The translations under genes were made by a program, and so were the position numbers. Positions 57,405 through 64,000 of a DNA stretch of 64,000 nucleotides are shown one piece after another. Position 1 is the stretch's first letter, and the number at the start of each line of letters is the position of its first letter. The DNA is taken from assembly GCF_030864355.1 (NCBI RefSeq), contig NC_083397.1, positions 1,550,001-1,614,000 on the forward strand. The letters are read 5' to 3'. The notes below the pieces were generated by a model that saw only the letters and a list, made by a program, of their open reading frames with translations, was not told the origin of the DNA and ran no database searches. Source of the DNA: Cutaneotrichosporon cavernicola (taxonomy: Eukaryota; Basidiomycota; Tremellomycetes; Trichosporonales; Trichosporonaceae).

Positions 57405-58487
57405 TTAATTGTCGCGCTGGCACGTAGGACCGAAAGGGTACGATGCCAGGGTGTTGTACGACGGATGGGGGGCGAAAGACGTGTATTCGCCATTTGGAGA
57501 GTCCACAGCAGTGGTCGCCGTGGTGGGACGGGTCGTGTCCGAAGACATGGCAGGGATAGAGCTAGTCTGAGAAGTGTCGGACGGAATGTGTTGCCAAGAA
57601 GCCTTGGCATCGTCGGGGCAAACCGTAATGTAGACCGACGGCGAGGCACTAAAAGGGGCGTACGCGACAGAGGCGGGGTAACCGGCGTGGGTAGGCCACT
57701 GCGATGGGGGAGCAGTCGGAGAGGTGCGCTGTGACGAGTCGCCCGAGCGAGACTCGTACCGACTGTGCAGTTCAGGGACCATTGCGGCGTACGTGCCAAG
57801 ATTGTAGCCCTGACCGTTGTAGTCACTGTAGTGGTGACCTGTGTGAGGGTCGCCAACAGCAGATGCCACGGGGAGCTGGAACTGGAAGTTGTTCGCCATT
57901 GGCATGTCAAAGTACTGCCCAGTCGCGACACGAGCCGGGTTGGCAGGATGATGTTGGCCGCCCTGGGCATGCGTGGCTTCATGGTGGCGGTGGGGATTCT
58001 GTTCCATGGTACCCACGACATGTGCGTGCTGGGAAACCGGCCCGGTTCCAATCCTGCTGGCGATCTCGGAGGCGAAAGTCACATTGGTGGCCTGCGTGTT
58101 GCGGTTCCGCGCTTCTGCACGCAGTTGGGCACGCAAAAGTTGAAACTCTACGCATGCGTTAACAACGACCTCGTCATGCCACCATGAAACCTTACCTCCA
58201 GGAAGCCTCTTGGAACCGTGCTTCTTGTTGCCAATGTGTGTATTGAGGTGGTTTAGAGTAGAGTACCCGCGGTCGCAATCTGGCCAGTTACACAAATAGA
58301 GACGTGGGACCTCTTCGTAACGGCGACGCGTGCGTCGGGGACGGTCCGAGTGACTGGGGCGCGAGTTGTAGACTGGTTGGACTGGCTGGATCTGTCGCTG
58401 AGAATTGAGTTCGCCAAGCTCCTGGTGGTTCGTGGCGGGATGCTGTGGGCCACCAATGGACATGGAGTTTGAGTAGATGCCGACCAT
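57405..58487 (-). CDS. C2H2 zinc-finger transcription factor
   Basis: Two exons: 58487-58196 and 58147-57405; 344 aa. A single fungal-type finger reads YLCNWPDCDRGYSTLNHLNT followed by HIGNKKHG (C-x4-C, H-x5-H spacing), with a basic run (RPRRTRRRYEE) just before it. Splicing yields KRLPGEFQLLRAQLR, the helix that follows this finger in relatives with the NHLNAHV signature. The remainder is Gln/Ser/Pro/Tyr-rich, as in activation regions. The 48-nt intron is a multiple of three with no stop. The upstream minus strand is C/T-rich to about 59300, suggesting a long 5' leader. Confidence 0.85.
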   Translation of the reverse strand: MVGIYSNSMSIGGPQHPATNHQELGELNSQRQIQPVQPVYNSRPSHSDRPRRTRRRYEEVPRLYLCNWPDCDRGYSTLNHLNTHIGNKKHGSKRLPGGKVSWWHDEVVVNACVEFQLLRAQLRAEARNRNTQATNVTFASEIASRIGTGPVSQHAHVVGTMEQNPHRHHEATHAQGGQHHPANPARVATGQYFDMPMANNFQFQLPVASAVGDPHTGHHYSDYNGQGYNLGTYAAMVPELHSRYESRSGDSSQRTSPTAPPSQWPTHAGYPASVAYAPFSASPSVYITVCPDDAKASWQHIPSDTSQTSSIPAMSSDTTRPTTATTAVDSPNGEYTSFAPHPSYNTLASYPFGPTCQRDN

Positions 58488-61400
58488 GGTGGTAGGAGGA
58501 AAAGAACTCGTTCGAGTGCTTGGGATTTGAAATGCGAATGCGTCTAGTCGGGGGATGAATGTGTCATAGAGTTGAGACTCTGGCGTTGGGACTTGGATCG
58601 TTGTTCAAGGTGAGCAAGGTGAGGTACTGTATGTCTGTGGTGGCGAGGAAGGGTAGGATCAAGATGTGCCGATGAATGGTTTGTGATGTTGATGTGTCGG
58701 CCAGAGCTGTAGCACCGCGCGGTTGGCGACCGGGCCGACTAGTAGCTAGTGACTAGCGGCAAGTGCAAGTGGAATGGGGAAAGTAAATAAGAATATGAAG
58801 ATGGATGAGTAACTGGCACAACTTGTGTGTACAGTACAAGTGGATGAGATGAAGGAAGAATGAGAATAATTGGGTTGAGGAAAGAGATGTGGGGAAAGGG
58901 ATGTTCAAAGGTCTGATATGAGATTGAATTGTTGGAGCAGGGAAGGCTGTTTGGGAGAGGTGGATAGGTGCGGAGGAGGTGAGGATAAGCAAAGGTAGAT
59001 ATGGATGGAGTAAAGGGAGCCAAAGGTTGAGAGGAACGTAGGAGGCGTAGGAGATGGGGTTGAGACGGCCATATCGTTAGGCGGGGGTAGGACAGCCAAG
59101 CAAAGCCGAGCAAGTAGTCTACTTGAGCCGTACAAGCCGTGTATTGTATACCGTGCCTCAGCCGCAAACCCGCAAACTGGCACACATGGGTCACCCATGT
59201 CTTAGAAAACTCCTGAAGCAAGGACCGTAGCCCAAACTCACCCACGCAATGCAACACCAACTCTCACACCCGATCCGATTCGATTCGATCCACCTTGGGA
59301 AACACTTACTCCATTTGTCAATGATCATGCCAAAGGAGAGGGGGGGGTACCATACCAAACGATCAAAGCTGACGTGAACCCGCGGGCAAGGAGGAAAACC
59401 AAAGGGTTCGGCATGTGGTCCATGTATTGGACATTACTGTAGAACATTTGAACATTGGGCTGCTCCGTGATCATGATCACCGAATCCGACTATACTCTGT
59501 ACTCCACGCCGCGATGCCGTTGACAACCCTCGATCGCCGCACCTCCTAAACCCCAAAGGCCAGGATACTGAGAGCACGCCATGCAGTCACAGCTCAACCG
59601 CCGTCACCCTCTCACCCTCTCTCTCTCTCCAGGTCCCCCTCCTTTGGCTGCCCTCCCTTCTCTTCTCCTCTCCTCCCCTCTCCTCCCCTGCCCTCCCCCG
59701 CCCGGGTTCCGCTGGTCCCCCAGGTCCCCCAGGTCCCCTTATCCCCCCCCCCTCTCCTTGTCCTTGAACAAAGACATGCAGGACACATGTCAGCACATGT
59801 CCCTGAGACACCTGTGACGTCCGGCGTTCCGTTGTTCCTCGTTCCTTAAAATGTGCCTCAAACGCATTCCCAAGTCGCAGTTCTCTTCAGGGATCTTGCC
59901 CTCCACCCTTTGACTCTCCCTCTTGGGTCGTAACCGTATTGTAACCGTACAGTGACCCATGACGCGGTGGTCAGTGGCTTGGCAGATGCAACAAGGGTTT
60001 GCTCTCTTTTTCGATCAAGTGTCATTGGGCTTATCCTCCAACTTGCATCAACCGCGGTTACAAACCAGAAAAATAATACAGGCTGTATCCGTAGCCCTCA
60101 TCCTCTGCACTTCCCCTGATGGTGAGGGTGAAGGCGGTGCGGTGCAGGTGTATAATACCTCCACTCACTCCGTTCCACCGCCGACTCGCCCAATCTCCGA
60201 CGGCACAGGCAATTACAGTACAACCCATGTCAACTCTCAACTCGACTCAACGGATCAACGGGGCAACTCGAACTCGCAGCTCACCTGACCACACTCCCGG
60301 ATACTAACACAACTTTTGTCCCACTGTACTTGCATCGCAATGACCAGTGTCGGATGAGATGGCGACATGTGGACCGGATCCCGACAGGTCGCATGTCTTG
60401 TTGTAACGTTTGGTCATTGGCCAATGATGGCATGATTGGCACGGCGCGAGATTGACTATGCCCGAATGCTTAGGAAAGAGGAACAGCAAGCTCTCGCTTT
60501 TAGGTTTTGCCGATGCAACGTCATTTTCGAATGTGGGTGTTGCAACCTGGAGATATGCGGGGAAGGTACAGTAACACATCCAGCTGCATGGAAATGTTGC
60601 CGAGCATGCCGAGTATGTCACCTTTCAACCCTTCAACCCTTCAAGTCAGCCACAATCACCCTGCAACGGATGAAACTGGATTTTGTAGGTAACATGACCC
60701 CTTGAACCGGCCCAAAGTGAAATGCTTCATTGCCGTTGCCGCACTAGTCCCAATAGTAAAGGAGCTTAATTGAAAGTCGACTTTACTGCGGGTCAGAGGT
60801 GGGCTCTATCTTTTTCAGGGTTGAGACTCAAAGCTTGCATGTGGTCGATCGGAATCCCAATCTCTGTTGCAATTGACATCACAAACCTAACTCTCTCTGT
60901 TCCGATGCCTTCTTACTCTCTCTGAACCCCCTGAAATGTATGATGCATCTGATAAGTCTTTCGCCTTCCGTGCGTTCCTAGTTGGTGAAAGCAGACGCCG
61001 GACGAACGACACCCCTACGCTGACAACTCCGAACACCCTTCAACCAACTGGCGTTTTTGGTACGCGCCTGATTTACCAGTGGCTACAATACCGTCACCGA
61101 GCGCCCTATTTTTCCACACATTCTCCACTCATTAATCAGGGCTGATCCATAGGGACATCTTTCTTCAAGCCAGAGCGATTTTGATGCCCACACACACGCA
61201 AAAGGTCAGTGTTTAACCCGTTCCGACATGTTTCCGGGATAGGTCGACTGCAACTTGACTTAATTGACTTGGCGTTTGAACCGTGTCCCGCAGCTCTGCA
61301 ACTCGGTGTTTGACAGTATTCCATCAGGACCAAGCTGTGCTCTCGGGCACGAGCAGCCGGTCACAGCTCGCAACCCATTTCAGCAGTGGAGGTTGCATTG

Positions 61401-63249
61401 CTGTTGATTCGCCATCCTCGGGACGCTGTGACACTGTTGCTTATCTCTAGCGTCCTCGTGCTCCATCTCCCTCCACTCCTCTCTCGTCGCCACTTGCCAC
61501 CTCACCAAGATGAGCTCGAGCTCGGCCACAATGCCAGGGGCGATAATCGAACCCTTGACACTGACACGCCCGAGCAACCGTGTCAGAACTGAACTAGACT
61601 GAACCATCCCGATGTCTTAGGTATTCTCCGCGACCCCTCGTTTTACCGGGCTCGGCCAGTCTCTCTTTCCCTTGGCCCCAAATGCTCATATCCCCCATGC
61701 CGACATTAGCTCACTGATGAGTTGTATCTTTATCTGGCCGTTTCACACGCTCACACCTGAAATTCATAAAGTGCAGCCCGAACAATGTTAAGCAATCTCC
61801 GCCGCAATCCATGTCTCCGCCGCTTATACCGGTTACAATATACCGCGGTAATTCACAGGTGACAAGTTGACAGCCCCCGGTCCAACTCGCGATTGTGCCA
61901 TCGCGGGATACGAGATAGGCATTGCACTCGGAACTACCGCACATCAGAAACACTCGCGGGAACGACAGTGCAAGAACCAATCGCGTAATGAATACGCAGT
62001 TGAGCGCAATTGCATTTGTGACAGAGCGACGATTCTGGGGACGGCATGTGGCAGACGCTCAACGCATGCCGCTGAATGTAATGTCTTGGTATAACCACGA
62101 CCCGGTGACACCAACCCATAGTGATTCAACATGGGGAATACGTGTGGATTTTAGTTTCTGGGCCGTGGATAGACAGATAGACATAACATAGCCTAGGTAA
62201 TGGACGAGCCCACACAAATCCCATGGCGCAATATACCCCCCGCAAATTCACTGTGGAAATCTGGGGGAACGCCACACCAGACCTTTCCTACCTTCCTTTA
62301 CACTGTTGAATGCCTCGTTCGCGCAGCTGACTTTCGCCACTCGGCCTGGGAAATCACCCGCGGCTTGAGCTCGAGCGTGACCAAGACCGCATGCCGTGCT
62401 TTCCCAGGCCACGTTGAGTATTGAAAAAGCAATACGGCCGAGAGTTGAGCGGACACCGCCGCCTCAGAGCTGTACGTAACCTCCCTGATCCCAGGAAGCT
62501 GTGAACGAAAATAGAGTGCATATTGCATTGTCAATGGAATCTTGGATGCCTCCCAGACTCCTTGCTGGAGGTGACAGGGCCACACGAACTGAAGCCTTGA
62601 GAGCATTCCTCGACCGTGGTCCACCTGCCGCTCTCCTGACACATCTGAGAGCCGAAAATTGGAGTTGAGTGACGGGTTCATAGTTGGCATCGATGGCGAT
62701 GAGTAGAGCTCTGTTCTCCCGACCGAAACAACCTGTTCTCCAGTCTGCATCACTCACGACATTCGCTATTCGCCCTCACCAACCGCACCTGCCTTCTTGT
62801 AGTGGCGGATCGCATACCACTGTATATCTCAACTACTCGTTGGCACGATAAGTCACATCCATCGTTAGTTAGTAATGACGGCTCGTCCCTCGGTAACGAT
62901 GACTGGTTACAGTCACATGACATATCGTTCATTATATATGTCTCGTTACTATATTACACTTCCAACGTATGTATCACCTTGTCACAACGTCAATACGACT
63001 ACACTGGACCTATGTCCACCCCGCCTGTCTCGAGCAACCCGACTATCGGTGAATACCATCTCTCTACGACATACTAGAGGAGCTCAGATGGCTCCACTCG
63101 CTACACCCTCATTCCACTCATGACCTAATCACTATCATACTCTACCCCAGTCTCTCAGTCCGATTGCTCATAATGCTGGAGTTGATGAGCGAGCGCATTA
63201 GATGACTGCCCATACTGACAGTCTGGTACTCCAGTTCTAACTTGTTCAT
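58488..63249. other. Gene-poor right arm
   Basis: Nearly 4.8 kb in which I can support no gene. The first ~800 bases are probably the promoter and long leader of the C2H2 gene. Scattered frames of 60-150 codons lack domains, consistent splice signals or codon bias. Base composition drifts to lower GC beyond 60 kb. Lineage-specific short genes or ncRNAs could be missed. Confidence 0.35.
59605..59765. repeat. Long polypyrimidine tract with CAGGTCCCC repeats
   Basis: About 160 bases almost entirely C and T on the plus strand. Within it CAGGTCCCC-type units recur at about 59628 and three times at 59708-59737. Such mirror-prone tracts can adopt triplex DNA. Confidence 0.7.
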
Positions 63250-63688
63250 CTACTTGAGCTCATTTTGGAATTGCGACGCGAGTGATGGGTTCCTGGCGCT
63301 CAAGCCCCGCTTGGCACGCACGAGAGCTGCAATGTAAGACGGAGGACAGTATTTCCAGACCCAGAACGGCCACCCATTCGGGGCGAACTTGGATGAGACA
63401 GAACCATGACGTTTGTTGAGAGTGGCAGCTCAAAGCGTAACGTCCTCCACAGACGCGCCGAGAGCGAAAACGAGCATCGCGTGAGCATCCGACTTGACTG
63501 CGTCTTTTTCAAGGTCGTTGCGGAGCACACCGAAGATAGCAGAATAAACCACTCTCACCTGACGTAAAAGAGATACAACGATGGGACGAGGAACTTGACG
63601 CTGTCCGCCGTGATGACCTCAAAGTCACCCGTGGTCCAGTCCGCTTCTACTTGCCCCTGGATCCGAGATCCTTGCTATCGTCGGCCAT
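63250..63688 (-). pseudogene. Decayed BTB/POZ-like gene
   Basis: Reading leftward from an ATG at 63688, a short leader peptide is followed by a +1 frame change at the C-run 63654-63657. A BTB-like start then reads DWTTGDFEVITADSVKFLV. After a donor (GTGAGAGTGG near 63559) and an acceptor near 63502, the C-terminal part reads MLVFALGASVEDVTL, then an in-frame TGA at 63432-63430 where a Cys codon is usual. It continues to WPFWVWKYCPPSYIAALVRA and a stop at 63252. The central ~100 residues expected of such proteins are missing. Frameshift, stop and internal loss together indicate a relic. The family attribution is by pattern and only moderately sure. Confidence 0.5.
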
Positions 63689-64000
63689 GGCGTTGTTTGA
63701 GTTACAGAAGGAAGCGACACTACGTTTATATCTCAAGACACAAGGGTGCACCTGCGAGAGGGGAGACGGGGCAGCGATAAGTTTCGCTATTCGCCATTCG
63801 CCATTCTCGCCACCCATGAAAATTTCATCGTTGAGGAGTGATGTCGTCAACGACACGTAGAGCTGGTGTTGGGTGAGGAACCAATCTCCCACTCCGTCGC
63901 CTCGCAAGCGCCATACGGAGTTTTATGGCATTTTACTCGTCCGTCCCGTTTTGCTGGGACTCAAGAAACGAGATAATACTAGACGGAGCAGACACACGTC
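63689..64000. other. Right-edge sequence, upstream of the BTB relic
   Basis: About 310 bases with no supported gene; probably the old promoter of the BTB-like gene. Confidence 0.35.

Noticed and set aside
58739..59260. 173-codon minus-strand frame upstream of the C2H2 gene
   Set aside because: Leu/Pro/Ser/His-rich translation of a pyrimidine-rich leader; better explained as 5' UTR.

Overview
The window is nuclear DNA of a basidiomycete yeast, most likely Tremellomycetes and within it Trichosporonales (inference from gene content, moderate-to-high GC and dense, very short spliceosomal introns; no rRNA or barcode is present). Nearly every gene is broken by introns of about 29-60 nt. Most of these end in a CTAAC/CTGAC branch site lying only a few bases before the terminal AG, which let me join exons with frame checks. 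Coordinates of multi-exon genes below are outer limits; exon lists are in the evidence text.

Layout. 1-5.8 kb: TVP38 (Golgi VTT protein), LTO1 (Fe-S delivery to ABCE1), VPS60/CHMP5 (ESCRT-III) and SWS1/SHU2 (SWIM-domain recombination factor). 5.8-8.3 kb is gene-poor. 8.3-19.8 kb: G-protein gamma subunit, an LRR protein with a PCNA-binding-like tail, DBP2 helicase with its long 3' intron, and RPAP1. 20-34 kb: UPF2 (13 exons), a DCAF7/TTG1-type WD40 protein, the divergent pair MCM7 and ADE5,7, and a CDCA7-like zinc-finger protein. 34.2-38.2 kb is an accessory stretch with hairpins and tandem duplications, a secreted beta-trefoil lectin and a SnoaL-like protein.

38.7-46.3 kb is a catabolic block: a single ORF fusing an alpha/beta-hydrolase to a fungal carboxymuconate cyclase (two consecutive steps of protocatechuate breakdown), the divergently transcribed N-acetylglucosamine pair (GlcNAc-6-P deacetylase and glucosamine-6-P deaminase), and a thiolase that could serve beta-oxidation or the last step of the beta-ketoadipate pathway. 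47-58.5 kb: a greatly extended eIF4E-like protein, CAF40/RCD1 of CCR4-NOT, two orphan multi-exon genes, a RidA family protein and a C2H2 transcription factor. 58.5-64 kb is gene-poor and holds a decayed BTB/POZ-like gene at the right edge.

The most unusual item is the hydrolase-cyclase fusion. Next are the branch-point/3' splice-site architecture, the 531-residue eIF4E homologue, the CDCA7-type finger with a Cys-to-His change, and the pair of orphan genes.
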